Shown: positions 7,997 to 17,138 of the stretch, piece after piece
Layout: the number at the start of each line of letters is the position of its first letter
Numbering within the stretch: the stretch's first letter is position 1
Assembly: GCA_039196965.1 (NCBI GenBank)
Contig: JBCCUK010000008.1
Location: 61,321-125,320 of the forward strand
Length of the DNA: 64,000 bases
Origin: CALLCD01 sp039196965
Lineage (GTDB): Bacteria; Pseudomonadota; Alphaproteobacteria; Caulobacterales; Hyphomonadaceae
Direction of reading: 5' to 3'
The notes under the pieces: generated by a model
The model's input: only the letters and a program-made list of their open reading frames with translations
Databases searched by the model: none
Told to the model about the DNA's origin: nothing
Translations under genes and position numbers: made by a program

Positions 7997-9692
7997 CGGA
8001 TCCGCCCTCCGCGTCATCGTCGCTGCCGAGCGCGCCAAGGGCCAGCAGAGCTTTCTCCTCTTCTGTGAGATCCATTTCCTCGGCAACCTGTTCTGCAGCA
8101 AGATCTGCTTGAAGTTGGTCGACGGCCTCTTGCTCAATCCAGCCAGCAATAACGCGTGCTTTCATAATAAACATTTGCGCATCGTCCTTGCGCATCTCGC
8201 CTTTCGACAAGATGCCTTCCTGGAAGACGGGTTTGCCGTCCGGGCCTGGCTCACGCCATCCGGTGATGTCATCGGGGACGAGCCCTGCCACATCATCAAC
8301 GCTCTTGACCTCGTTCTCCCCGAGGCGGACCGCAAATCCAGGCGTCATGCCCTCCAGTTCCATCACCGCGTCCTCAACACCGAGTTCGCGTCGGCGGGCA
8401 TCCTGTTCGACAGCAAGCTTCTCCAGATAATCCTGGCCACGGGCCTGAATTTCCGCCGCGATTTCTTCATCAAATCCTTCGATTTGCATGAAGTCTTCCG
8501 GCGCGACATAGGCGATTTCCTCGACCGTTTCGAAGCCTTCCGACGCGAGCAGCTGAGCGAGTGTCTCATCGGCATCGAGCGCGCGCATGAACAGCGCGGT
8601 GCGCTCTGCGAATTCGCGCTGGTATCTCTCTGAATCCTGGGACTCCGTGATCAAATCGATCTGCCAGCCAGTAAGTTGGGAAGCGAGCCTGACATTCTGA
8701 CCGCGCCGACCAATGGCGAGCGGGAACTGATCATCTGCGACAACGACTTCAACGCGCTGCTCGTCTTCATCAAGTACCACTTTCGAGACCTCGGCAGGCT
8801 GCAGCGCATTCACAATGAAGGTCGCATCGTCGATAGACCAAGGGATGATATCAATCTTCTCACCGGCAAGCTCACCGACCACGGCCTGAACCCGGGCCCC
8901 CCGCATACCAACACAGGCCCCGACAGGGTCGATGGAGGAATCGTTCGAGATCACACCTATTTTTGCCCGGCTACCCGGATCACGTGAACATGCCTTGATC
9001 TGGATAACACCGTCATAGACTTCCGGAACTTCCTGAGCGAAGAGCGCCTTCATGAAATCCGGATGGGCTCGCGACAAGAATATTTGCGGTCCCTTCATCT
9101 CCCGGGAGACTTTGTAGAGGAAGGCCCGGACGCGGTCGCCATTCTGGAAATTTTCGCGTGGGATACCGTCATTACGCCGGATGATGCCTTCTGCACGGCC
9201 AAGGTCGACAATGACATGGCCATATTCCACGCGTTTGACGATCCCGTTCACAATCTCGCCTTCGCGGTTCATGTACTCATTGTACTGACGCTCACGTTCA
9301 GCATCGCGGACCTTTTGGAGAATGACCTGTTTCGCAGATTGTGCAGCGACGCGGCCAAAATCGAAGGGCGGCAATTCTTCTTTGATTTCGTCGCCCGGCT
9401 CCAGCTCGGCATCGATCTTTACAGCCTCTGAGAGGGGGATCTGCTGGACGGCATCCTCAACCTCTTCATCGGGGGTGACCGTCTGAATGCGCCAGAGAGT
9501 TTGCTCGCCGCTATCGGCGTCGATCACGGCCCGGATATCGTGTTCCTGACCGTAGCGGGACTTCGCGGCCTTCTCGATCGCTTCCTGCATCGCCTCGATG
9601 ACGATGCCCTTGTCGATACCTTTCTCCTCTGCCACCGCCCGTGCGATTTGCAGGATCTCCAGCCTGTTTGCTGAAACGCCAATATTGCTCAT
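7974..9692 (-). CDS. nusA: Transcription termination/antitermination factor NusA
   Basis: NusA binds RNA polymerase and modulates pausing, termination and antitermination. The 572-residue protein shows the N-terminal RNAP-binding domain (MSNIGVSANRLEILQIARAV start), the S1 domain (around REGEIVNGIVKRVEYGHVIVDLG), KH1 (SRDPGSRAKIGV, DPVGACVGMRGARV), KH2 (FPLAIGRRGQNVRLAS) and two acidic C-terminal repeats typical of proteobacteria. The start has GGAG about nine bases upstream and overlaps the rimP stop (ATGA), so translation is coupled to rimP. Confidence 0.97.
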   Translation of the reverse strand: MSNIGVSANRLEILQIARAVAEEKGIDKGIVIEAMQEAIEKAAKSRYGQEHDIRAVIDADSGEQTLWRIQTVTPDEEVEDAVQQIPLSEAVKIDAELEPGDEIKEELPPFDFGRVAAQSAKQVILQKVRDAERERQYNEYMNREGEIVNGIVKRVEYGHVIVDLGRAEGIIRRNDGIPRENFQNGDRVRAFLYKVSREMKGPQIFLSRAHPDFMKALFAQEVPEVYDGVIQIKACSRDPGSRAKIGVISNDSSIDPVGACVGMRGARVQAVVGELAGEKIDIIPWSIDDATFIVNALQPAEVSKVVLDEDEQRVEVVVADDQFPLAIGRRGQNVRLASQLTGWQIDLITESQDSERYQREFAERTALFMRALDADETLAQLLASEGFETVEEIAYVAPEDFMQIEGFDEEIAAEIQARGQDYLEKLAVEQDARRRELGVEDAVMELEGMTPGFAVRLGENEVKSVDDVAGLVPDDITGWREPGPDGKPVFQEGILSKGEMRKDDAQMFIMKARVIAGWIEQEAVDQLQADLAAEQVAEEMDLTEEEKALLALGALGSDDDAEGGSDAAPQTE

Positions 9693-10282
9693 CTCTGTTC
9701 TCCTGAAACAGGGGTCTGAGCCGCCCCTGAACTGTCGTCTAATTCCAATTCGGCCAACTCGTCGGTGCCGATGTCTTCTACCATTCCGGATTGCTTCGCT
9801 GCGTCGATAAGCTCGTCGGTCAAAATCAACGAGGCTTTCGACATCTCATCAATGGTAGCCTCAAGCTCCGTTTCATCATCCAGCAAGATCTTCACGCTGC
9901 CTGCCGTTTCCTCACTTATCACACCCTGGAACCGTCGCCGCCCGTCGAGGGGGCGCGCAAGCTCAATTTTCACGGCGTGGCCGGTCCAGCGGTCGAAATC
10001 GCCTGGCCGCGTGAGAGGACGATCAATGCCGGGCGTCGATACTTCCAGAGTATAGGCATCAGAAATCGGATCATCGACATCCAACACCGCCGAAATCGCC
10101 CTGGACAATGACGCGCAATCTTCAACGTCGGTAGCGGCCCCACCTGCCTTCTCGGCCATCACTTGCAAGGACGGACGTTTGCCGCCGGTGAGACGAACGC
10201 GCACAATCTCCATGTCGAGACCGGTAGCTTGCGGCTCGATCAGAGTAAGAACTCTCTTTTCCTGTTCAGAGACGGCAATCAT
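9689..10282 (-). CDS. rimP: Ribosome maturation factor RimP
   Basis: RimP acts in 30S subunit maturation. The protein (197 residues) has the N-terminal domain with LTLIEPQATGLDMEIVRVRL and the family signature DCASLSRAISAVLDVDDPI followed by YTLEVSTPGIDRPLTRPGDF. The SH3-like C-terminal half ends in an acidic tail (DELAELELDDSS). It is the first gene of the rimP-nusA-ylxR-infB operon. A candidate intrinsic terminator lies about 25 bases before its start, suggesting either attenuation or a separate promoter. Confidence 0.95.
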   Translation of the reverse strand: MIAVSEQEKRVLTLIEPQATGLDMEIVRVRLTGGKRPSLQVMAEKAGGAATDVEDCASLSRAISAVLDVDDPISDAYTLEVSTPGIDRPLTRPGDFDRWTGHAVKIELARPLDGRRRFQGVISEETAGSVKILLDDETELEATIDEMSKASLILTDELIDAAKQSGMVEDIGTDELAELELDDSSGAAQTPVSGEQR

Positions 10283-10305
10283 GCGCGTGACATCAGGCCC
10301 TGTAA

Positions 10306-10341
10306 TGAAAAGCGGCGGCCCCGTTCCCGGAACCGCCGCCG
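10306..10341 (-). terminator. Candidate intrinsic terminator between trmB and rimP
   Basis: On the minus strand a GC-rich inverted repeat (arms GGCGG/CCGCC around an inner GTTCC-GGAAC palindrome) is followed by CTTTT. It lies downstream of trmB and 24 bases upstream of the rimP start codon. The stem has a small internal mismatch and the T run is short, so it may be weak or act as an attenuator for the rimP-nusA-infB operon. Confidence 0.5.
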
Positions 10342-10455
10342 ATATATCTTCGACTTGAAATACATATAGCGTTGGCGACTGGTTTTGTCACCTATTGAAT
10401 ATGTCATCCAAAACATCCCCGGCTCGATGCGGCCTGAACATGCCGGAATCGGTAT

Positions 10456-11145
10456 TCATACTCGTTCGAATTCCAACCAGACAGGCGGGCAGTCGCCAAG
10501 CTGCTTTTCCTGATAGCGGGTCGTGATGTGATCCGTGGGCGGTCGCCGCCAGTCATCGGGATGATGGGCGCACCAATCGAATGACTTATGCCGGATGAAA
10601 TACCCAAGTGCTTCGTCGGCGTAGGAAGCAATGTCTGTGGCGAATCTTACCTTGCCGCCCGGCTTCATAGTTCGAGCCAGGCTGTCGAGAAACGCTGCGT
10701 TGACCAGCCGCCGTTTCCGTTGACGCTTCTTTGGCCAGGGATCGGGGAAAAGGATGAAGGCGCGATCTATGCATGCCGGCGCGAGATCCGATATGAGTGG
10801 ACGGACGTCATCCATCAGTAGACGGATATTCGAAATCTGTCCGTCCTCTATCTGGCCAAGGCACTTGGCCATCCCCTCAATAAAAGGTTCGCAGCCGAGA
10901 AAACCTATATCGCTATGGCGTTTGGCTTGGCCCGTAAGATGTTCACCGCCCCCAAAGCCGATTTCAAGCCACATAGCTTCTGGTGGTTCCTGAAAAAGTT
11001 TTTGCGGCTCCAATGTCCCGCTCTCGCTAATCGGTATGGAAATCTTCGGCAGCGCGACATCGATTAGTCTTTGCTGCCGTGCTGAAAGTGCCCGCCCGCC
11101 TGTTCGACCAAAGGTTCGGATAGGGGGGTGCTGTTCGGAGGACAC
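10456..11145 (-). CDS. trmB: tRNA (guanine-N7-)-methyltransferase
   Basis: TrmB methylates G46 of tRNA at N7 using SAM. The SAM-binding motif LEIGFGGGEHL lies at about residues 61-71. The catalytic region FILFPDPWPKKRQRKRRLV and the later THITTRYQEK stretch are typical of the family. At 229 residues the length is normal. It sits downstream of the HTH regulator gene, in the position where many alphaproteobacteria have metK-trmB; metK is not present here. Confidence 0.95.
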   Translation of the reverse strand: MSSEQHPPIRTFGRTGGRALSARQQRLIDVALPKISIPISESGTLEPQKLFQEPPEAMWLEIGFGGGEHLTGQAKRHSDIGFLGCEPFIEGMAKCLGQIEDGQISNIRLLMDDVRPLISDLAPACIDRAFILFPDPWPKKRQRKRRLVNAAFLDSLARTMKPGGKVRFATDIASYADEALGYFIRHKSFDWCAHHPDDWRRPPTDHITTRYQEKQLGDCPPVWLEFERV

Positions 11146-11172
11146 GGGGGATCGATGATGCTTAAGAGATGA

Positions 11173-11616
11173 TCAGGCTGGCCGATTTTGGCCTTCTTCA
11201 GTCTTTTCATCAACGAGGGCGCGCGCCGTTGAACATACCATGTCCAATAAAGATTTGCGAAGCGCCGGGTCATTGATCGATTGAAATGCAGACACCAGTT
11301 CCAGTGCGTCGGCGCTGAGGGCAGGGACCTCCGCTTCTTTTGGTTTGGTTTCTGCAACACCCTCTGCGCGGTCCGGGAGAAACTGCGAAGCTCCATCGTA
11401 GAAGTATGTTACAGGAACGCCGAGAACGGCTGCCAGTTCGAACAGGCGTCCGGCAGAAATTCTATTCACGCCTTTTTCGTACTTCTGAACCTGTTGAAAT
11501 GTGAGATTGAGCAGCTCCCCTAGTTTCTCCTGGGTCAAATGCAGTTCGCGCCGTCGCCACCTAACGCGCTGGCCCACATGGCGATCAACACCACTCGGTA
11601 GCTTACTCTCCGACAT
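11173..11616 (-). CDS. Cro/CI-type HTH regulator (PraR-like)
   Basis: A 147-residue regulator with an N-terminal HTH domain: VGQRVRWRRRELHLTQEKLG, then LLNLTFQQVQKYEKGVNRISAGRLFELAAVLGVPVTYFY, read in parts. Its C-terminal part (LSADALELVSAFQSINDPALRKSLLDMV) is the tail seen in the PraR/PhrR group found next to lnt in many alphaproteobacteria. There such proteins repress quorum-sensing or surface genes, so a regulatory role here is inferred from family and position. ATG 11616 is preferred over TTG 11634. It is not overlapping lnt or trmB, so it may have its own promoter. Confidence 0.85.
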   Translation of the reverse strand: MSESKLPSGVDRHVGQRVRWRRRELHLTQEKLGELLNLTFQQVQKYEKGVNRISAGRLFELAAVLGVPVTYFYDGASQFLPDRAEGVAETKPKEAEVPALSADALELVSAFQSINDPALRKSLLDMVCSTARALVDEKTEEGQNRPA

Positions 11617-11650
11617 GCGTCTGAACCCACTCAATCATAGTTAGAATAGA

Positions 11651-13336
11651 CTAACGCCGCCAAGCGAAAAACGCCAGCACGGAAAATAGCGCGATGGACA
11701 ATGCAAATATAAGATCGCCGTGCCGGAAGTAATAGGTTTCGGCTCGAGCAGCTGGCATTGGCAGCCTAATGACGGACGATGTCCAGCCTTCAGGGTCACC
11801 GGGAGCAGGTTCACCGTGCCCTAATTCTCTTCCCAGACCATCTACCATGGCCGTTGCCCCGCGGGTTGCCACCCTTGCCATCGGCAGGCCGGTTTCAATC
11901 GCCCGGTAGCGATTCTGCGCATAGTGCTGTGCCGGGCCCATGCCGACGCCAAACCAGGAATCGTTAGAGATAACCACCATCCATTCCGCCCGGGGCCGCG
12001 CCAGCCTGTGGCGAGGAATGCTCGGATACAGGGCCTCATAACAAACCATGGCGTTGAAGGGCGGGATGCCATCGGCATAGACAACCGCCGGTCCTGGCCC
12101 AGGATTGAACCCTTGCGTGACCATCTGCTGGAGGGTTCCAGGCAGGATGCCTTCGATCAGTCGGCCGAAGGGGATAATCTCCACAGCTGGTAATTCACCG
12201 AAGGGAACCAATCTGTGCTTGTCATAAAGCGCGATTGGCCCGGATCGGCTGCTGGTACTGTCAACCACCGCCAGAGAATTGAAGTAGTGGATCTCATTCG
12301 GTAGCGCCGGTGCCGCTGTGAGATCCAGCCCGACCTCATCGCTACGTATCGGCTGTCGCCGCGGTGTGCCCACCACGAGCTTTCGGCTGCCGATAAAAGC
12401 GCTCACCGCATCCAACGCGTTTGGTGTCTGCAGGAGGTAGAGCGGAACAGCACTCTCTGGCCAGATTACAATATCGTCGTCTGCCTGCTCAACGGAATCA
12501 AGAAGTTCGAGATATCTTCTGAGTATTGGTTCAGCGTTACCGGGTGCCCATTTTTCGCGCTGGGGGACTCCTACGTCCATGAGCGTAACATGCTGGGAGT
12601 AGAGGGCTGTTGGTTCAGATAGACGGCGGGCCCCCCAGGCCCAGCTTGATCCCAATAGGGCGACCGCCGCAATGATTGGTAGGAGGCGGTGACCGAGCAC
12701 GCGGCTCTCCCGTGTATCAACAAGCGCTGCTGGTGCTGACATGACGAAGAAGGTCAGAAGGGTCAGCCAATAGATGCCGCCTAGAGACGCAACTTGCGAG
12801 ATCGCAGCACCAGGTGTCCATGTCGTTCCGGGCAAATTCCAGGGGAACCCGCCAAACAGATGACCGCGCACATATTCGGCAAGCGACATGAAAATGGCGA
12901 AGACAAAGATCCGCGAAGGTGAGGCTGACCAGAATGATCCGGCGAAGGCGGCTCCCGCGCCCCAGATCAGGCCTAGCCCTGCTGGTAGCAGGATCAAGGG
13001 CATGAATAGGAAGACGGCGTGCTTTTCCGGTTCCACCAAAAATGGGAACGCGGTCCAGTGGAGGCTGATCAGGAAAAAGCCACAGCCAAAGGCCCAGCCG
13101 CGCGCAAAGACGGCTTTGCCCCATTTTGGTGAACCCCGCGCACCGTCGATCATCCAGATCAGGCCTGTGAAAGACAGAACCAGTATTGGACTGAAGTGAA
13201 ATGGTGCGAAGGCGAATGCCCCGAGTGCACCAAGAAAAGCCGCCACGATATGGGCGTTCCAGCCGCGCAGGCGCGCAAAAGATTCGTGCACGGGCCCGAG
13301 TGCTGTGAACCCGTGGCTTTTGACTTTTGTGGTCAT
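11651..13336 (-). CDS. lnt: Apolipoprotein N-acyltransferase
   Basis: Lnt adds the third acyl chain to the N-terminal Cys of lipoproteins in the inner membrane. The 561-residue protein has an N-terminal membrane block (about residues 25-245) with several TM helices. A periplasmic nitrilase domain follows, whose catalytic Glu, Lys and Cys are visible in VIWPESAVPLYL, YDKHRLVPFGE and MVCYEALYP. A final TM helix (LIFALSIALFSVLAFFAW) closes the protein. ATGA overlap with corC shows translational coupling. Confidence 0.96.
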   Translation of the reverse strand: MTTKVKSHGFTALGPVHESFARLRGWNAHIVAAFLGALGAFAFAPFHFSPILVLSFTGLIWMIDGARGSPKWGKAVFARGWAFGCGFFLISLHWTAFPFLVEPEKHAVFLFMPLILLPAGLGLIWGAGAAFAGSFWSASPSRIFVFAIFMSLAEYVRGHLFGGFPWNLPGTTWTPGAAISQVASLGGIYWLTLLTFFVMSAPAALVDTRESRVLGHRLLPIIAAVALLGSSWAWGARRLSEPTALYSQHVTLMDVGVPQREKWAPGNAEPILRRYLELLDSVEQADDDIVIWPESAVPLYLLQTPNALDAVSAFIGSRKLVVGTPRRQPIRSDEVGLDLTAAPALPNEIHYFNSLAVVDSTSSRSGPIALYDKHRLVPFGELPAVEIIPFGRLIEGILPGTLQQMVTQGFNPGPGPAVVYADGIPPFNAMVCYEALYPSIPRHRLARPRAEWMVVISNDSWFGVGMGPAQHYAQNRYRAIETGLPMARVATRGATAMVDGLGRELGHGEPAPGDPEGWTSSVIRLPMPAARAETYYFRHGDLIFALSIALFSVLAFFAWRR

Positions 13337-14178
13337 GCAGGCGTCTCCACCTTGCGTAGTTTCATACGGCGAATGCGGCGGCTGTCTGCGTCAATGATCT
13401 CGATATCTGTCCCTGCAGGATGGCGCAGCACTTCCCCGCGCTCCGGCACCCGCCCGGCAAGGGCAAAGGCGATCCCGCCCAGCGTGTCTATGTCATCCTC
13501 AAATTCGGCGAGTTCCAGATCGATGCCGGTCTCGCTGGCAAAATCCTCGATTTCCATACGCGCATCGGCTTCCCAGATGGCAGGGCCTCTTTGAGTGAGC
13601 ATCGGCGTTTCCTCGTCATGCTCATCCTCGATTTCGCCGACAATTTCTTCGACAAGGTCTTCAAGGGAGACGAGGCCATCCGTGCCGCCATACTCATCAA
13701 CAACGATCGCAAGATGAATGCGTGTTGCCTGCATTTTCAGTAGAAGCGTCGACAAAGCCATGGAATCCGGAACGATCAAGGCGTTCCGTGCAAGGCGTTC
13801 CAATGGGCAGGTATCGCCCTCGCCCTTTAAAGCGATCTCGCGGACAACGTCCTTGATATGAACGAACCCAATGGGATTATCGAGTGTGTCGCGATAAACC
13901 GGCAGCCGCGAATGGGTGGCTTCTGCGAACAGTTTTACAAGCTCGTCCAGCGTAGTGGTGACCTCAACGGCGATAATGTCTGCCCGCGGGATCATCACAT
14001 CGGCGACGCGGCCCTGCTCGAACTCTCCGATTCGCAGGCGCATGGCGTTTTGCTTTGGCGCTTCCTGAATCTGTTCAACCGCTTCCTCTTCCTTGCGGGA
14101 TCTTCTGCCCAGGCCGAAAAGACCGCGGGAGCGCTTCTGACTTGATGGAGGGTCTTCGGGATTTGGCAAATCTGTCAT
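13333..14178 (-). CDS. CorC/HlyC-family CBS-domain protein
   Basis: A soluble protein of about 281 residues with two CBS motifs (about 55-180: VADVMIPRADIIAVEVTTTL, then ATHSRLPVYRDTLDNPIGFVHIKDV), the DEYGGTDGLVSLEDLVEEIVGEI stretch and the C-terminal CorC_HlyC domain (LGGIAFALAGRVPERGEVL). The family is linked to Mg/Co efflux and often called hemolysin C or transporter-associated protein. Position between ybeY and lnt is standard in proteobacteria. ATG 14178 is chosen; a GTG at 14190 is in frame. Confidence 0.9.
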   Translation of the reverse strand: MTDLPNPEDPPSSQKRSRGLFGLGRRSRKEEEAVEQIQEAPKQNAMRLRIGEFEQGRVADVMIPRADIIAVEVTTTLDELVKLFAEATHSRLPVYRDTLDNPIGFVHIKDVVREIALKGEGDTCPLERLARNALIVPDSMALSTLLLKMQATRIHLAIVVDEYGGTDGLVSLEDLVEEIVGEIEDEHDEETPMLTQRGPAIWEADARMEIEDFASETGIDLELAEFEDDIDTLGGIAFALAGRVPERGEVLRHPAGTDIEIIDADSRRIRRMKLRKVETPA

Positions 14179-14199
14179 CGGACTAAACACTACAATACA

Positions 14200-14667
14200 T
14201 CAGCTTGGCTCGATTCGGGAATAAGGATCTGAAAAACCAAGCTCGGCGAGTACCTGTTTTTCCAGTAACTCCATCTGTTGCGCTTCGTTCTCCGTTTCGT
14301 GATCGTGCCCGAGGAGATGCAGCACACCATGGACGAGCAGATGCGTAAGGTGGGCTTCCATGGTTTTCCCATAAGCACTTGCGTCCCGTTCTGCCACGCC
14401 GAACGTTATGGCGATATCGCCGAGAAATGGCCTTTCCATGACGTCTGCTGGAAAAGACAGAACATCAGTAGGCCCTGATTTGCCGCGCCATTTTGCATTC
14501 AACTCTGCGAGGGTATCATCATCGCTGAGTAGGATATCCACCGTCGCGGGAGGGCTCACGCCTGCGTGGCCAAGAGCGCCCATAACCGCAGCCGTACAGA
14601 GAGCCTCAAGGTTGGAAACACTCGTCCAGGCTTCATTTTCAATGCGCAAATCTACGCTGACAGTCAT
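14200..14667 (-). CDS. ybeY: Endoribonuclease YbeY
   Basis: YbeY is a Zn-dependent RNase needed for 16S rRNA 3' end maturation and ribosome quality control. The metal-binding motif HGVLHLLGHDH is present (H-x3-H-x5-H) after LTHLLV, and TDVLSFP occurs earlier, as in the family. The ATG at 14667 leaves four bases after the phoH stop codon. The longer frame to 14739 would run into phoH and is unsupported. Length 155 residues is normal. Confidence 0.95.
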   Translation of the reverse strand: MTVSVDLRIENEAWTSVSNLEALCTAAVMGALGHAGVSPPATVDILLSDDDTLAELNAKWRGKSGPTDVLSFPADVMERPFLGDIAITFGVAERDASAYGKTMEAHLTHLLVHGVLHLLGHDHETENEAQQMELLEKQVLAELGFSDPYSRIEPS

Positions 14668-14671
14668 TGGT

Positions 14672-15658
14672 CTACGCCTGCTTACTGTCCGCATCGTATG
14701 CATCGATGATCCTGCCAACGAGATCGTGGCGGACCACATCTGCTGCCGTCAGCATCATTTGATGGACCCCTTTGACATCGCGCAGAATATGCAACGCGTG
14801 AGCGAGGCCAGATGCTGCGCGGCCCGGCAAGTCTACCTGTCCCGGATCGCCTGTGACGACCATTCGGCTTTCTCGGCCAAGCCGTGTCAGGACCATTTTC
14901 ATCTGAGGAATGGTAGCGTTCTGAGCTTCATCCACAATCACAAAGGCATTCTTCAAAGTCCGACCGCGCATAAAGGCGAGGGGGGCCACTTCAATTTCGC
15001 CTCGTCCAAGGCGGCGCTCCATCTGCTCCTGTCCCATGAGTTCCCGCATCGCGTCCCAGATCGGGCGCATGTAAGGGTCGACCTTTTCCTGAAGATCGCC
15101 GGGCAGGAAGCCGAGATTCTCGCCGGCCTCCACCGCGGGGCGTGTCACGATCAACCGTTCCCTTACCCCTTGAAGGAGTTCTGCAGCCCCTGCAGCAACG
15201 GCAAGATAGGTCTTTCCGGTGCCCGCCGGGCCGGCCGCGAATATCAATCCGGCTTCCGGATCGGTCAGGCGGTTCAGATACTGGGCCTGTCCCCGCGTTT
15301 GCGCGGTGATGGGGCGTTTTAATCCCTGCAAAGGTTTGAAGGCTCCAACCGGCGTCATCGCAGCTTCGATCGCACCTTCGACTTCCAGATCGCTGGGCGC
15401 ACTGCCCCGGCCCAATCGGCGTTCCAACTCCGCGAGGGCCGATTCAGCCAAATTAACCCCCTCATCTGTCCCTGTCAGTTCGATACTGCCGCCAAGGCTT
15501 TCTGCCGTCAGCTCATAGTCGCTCAAACGGTTTTCGAGAATTTGCAGAAACCGGTGGTGAGGCCCACAAAGATCCTGCAGCCGCGCAGGAGACGCGACGG
15601 GATATATCCTTGTTGTGCGGGTGCTCGCCTTTCGACGCGAACGTCCTGTTGTGCTCAC
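14672..15658 (-). CDS. PhoH-family ATPase (YbeZ)
   Basis: A PhoH-like P-loop ATPase of 328 residues that acts with YbeY in ribosome or RNA quality control. Walker A GPAGTGKTYLAV and Walker B FVIVDEAQNAT are present, along with RLIVTRPAVEAGENLGFLPG and MVVTGDPGQVDLP. The N-terminal region has a KH-like stretch. The start overlaps the miaB stop by ATGA, consistent with one miaB-phoH-ybeY-corC-lnt operon. Confidence 0.94.
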   Translation of the reverse strand: MSTTGRSRRKASTRTTRIYPVASPARLQDLCGPHHRFLQILENRLSDYELTAESLGGSIELTGTDEGVNLAESALAELERRLGRGSAPSDLEVEGAIEAAMTPVGAFKPLQGLKRPITAQTRGQAQYLNRLTDPEAGLIFAAGPAGTGKTYLAVAAGAAELLQGVRERLIVTRPAVEAGENLGFLPGDLQEKVDPYMRPIWDAMRELMGQEQMERRLGRGEIEVAPLAFMRGRTLKNAFVIVDEAQNATIPQMKMVLTRLGRESRMVVTGDPGQVDLPGRAASGLAHALHILRDVKGVHQMMLTAADVVRHDLVGRIIDAYDADSKQA

Positions 15659-17022
15659 GCGACAGCCTCTGCCCTTATCAGTTCACCCATAAGAGAGTTC
15701 AGGCTCGCACCTGTGATCTGCACATCGACAATCTGTCCGATCAGATACTCCGGCCCCTGAAAGTGGACAGCCTGAAGATAGGGGGAGCGGCCATGGAGTT
15801 GGCCTGCCATCCGCCCTTTGCCCGTAATCAGAATGGGAAGCGTGCGTCCGATCTGGCTTTCATTGAAAGCGATCTGCTGGTCCTTCAGAAGTGCTTGCAG
15901 CCGCATCAGCCGATCATGTTTTACATCCTCTTCGACATGGCCGAACATGTCGGCTGCCGGTGTTCCCGGGCGCACCGAATATTTGAATGAATAGGCGATG
16001 GCATATTTCACGGTATCCACGAGATCCATCGTGTCCTGGAAATCCTTCTCCCGCTCGCCGGGAAAGCCAACGATAAAGTCCGAAGCGACGGCGATGTCGG
16101 GCCGTTGCTCGCGCATTTTTCGCATGATCTCGAAATATTCGTCCCGCGTATGTTTACGGTTCATGGCTTCCAGAATGCGGTCCGATCCCGCCTGAACGGG
16201 AAGGTGGAAGAAGGGCATCAGCTCCGGCGTGTCGCCATGGGCGAAGATCAGATCGTCATCCATATCGCGTGGATGGCTGGTGACGAAGCGGATACGGTCA
16301 AGACCGCCGATCTTCGATAGATGTCGGACCAAGCGCGCAAGGTTCCAGTCTTCGGCATCGTCCTCGCCGAACATTGGCGCGCGGCCATGATAGGCGTTCA
16401 CGTTCTGGCCTAGCAGGGTGATTTCCCGGACACCCTGGCGCACGAGATTACGCGCTTCCAGCACAATATCGTCCACCGGACGGGAAAGCTCCGCGCCGCG
16501 CGTATAGGGCACAACGCAAAAGGTGCAGAACTTGTCGCACCCTTCCTGAACTGAAAGAAAAGCGACCGGGCCGTTGGGATCCCGCGACTTCGGCAGCGCG
16601 TCAAACTTTTCCAGCGTATCGAAGTCTGTTTCCAGCCGGTCCCCTGTTGCACGGCTCGCCCGGGCGATCATTTCCGGCAGTTTGTGATAGGCCTGAGGCC
16701 CGAGCACCAGATCTACGGCAGGCTGGCGGCGCATGATCTCTTCGCCTTCAGCCTGAGCCACGCACCCAGCGACGGCAATGGTCATCTTGCCCCCGCTGGA
16801 CTCCTTCATCTTCTTGATGCGGCCAAGCTCGGAATAAACCTTCTCGGTGGCCTTCTCCCTGATGTGGCAAGTGTTCAGGATCACCAGATCGGCGTCTTTC
16901 GGATCGTCGGAGGAGGCATAGCCAAGGGGCTTCAAGACGTCGGCCATACGCTCTGAGTCGTAGACGTTCATCTGGCAGCCATAGGTCTTGATAAACAGGC
17001 GCTTTGTGTTCTGTCGTTCCAT
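15655..17022 (-). CDS. miaB: tRNA-2-methylthio-N6-isopentenyladenosine synthase MiaB
   Basis: A radical SAM enzyme that methylthiolates i6A37 in tRNAs. The N-terminal methylthiotransferase domain carries the cluster Cys residues (TYGCQMNVYDSER, LNTCHIREKA, AGCVAQAEG). The radical SAM triad is CDKFCTFC, followed by VPYTRGAE. The C-terminal TRAM domain (about 375-445) ends the 455-residue protein. It begins the minus-strand operon running into phoH, and is divergent from the amidohydrolase gene at 17139. Confidence 0.96.
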   Translation of the reverse strand: MERQNTKRLFIKTYGCQMNVYDSERMADVLKPLGYASSDDPKDADLVILNTCHIREKATEKVYSELGRIKKMKESSGGKMTIAVAGCVAQAEGEEIMRRQPAVDLVLGPQAYHKLPEMIARASRATGDRLETDFDTLEKFDALPKSRDPNGPVAFLSVQEGCDKFCTFCVVPYTRGAELSRPVDDIVLEARNLVRQGVREITLLGQNVNAYHGRAPMFGEDDAEDWNLARLVRHLSKIGGLDRIRFVTSHPRDMDDDLIFAHGDTPELMPFFHLPVQAGSDRILEAMNRKHTRDEYFEIMRKMREQRPDIAVASDFIVGFPGEREKDFQDTMDLVDTVKYAIAYSFKYSVRPGTPAADMFGHVEEDVKHDRLMRLQALLKDQQIAFNESQIGRTLPILITGKGRMAGQLHGRSPYLQAVHFQGPEYLIGQIVDVQITGASLNSLMGELIRAEAVA

Positions 17023-17138
17023 GGGTCGATTTATGGCTGAAAATGAAAGTCGGGGCTAGCTCTTGCAACAGGCTTGATTTGAGTCTTTTGCCTATGCCTC
17101 AGTGATATTTTGCAGTCTTCTAGACCTAAGGCACCATA

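Noticed and set aside
7997..8149. Upstream extension of the YlxR-like gene
   Set aside because: It lies within nusA in another frame and shows no YlxR similarity before MPHRKQND.
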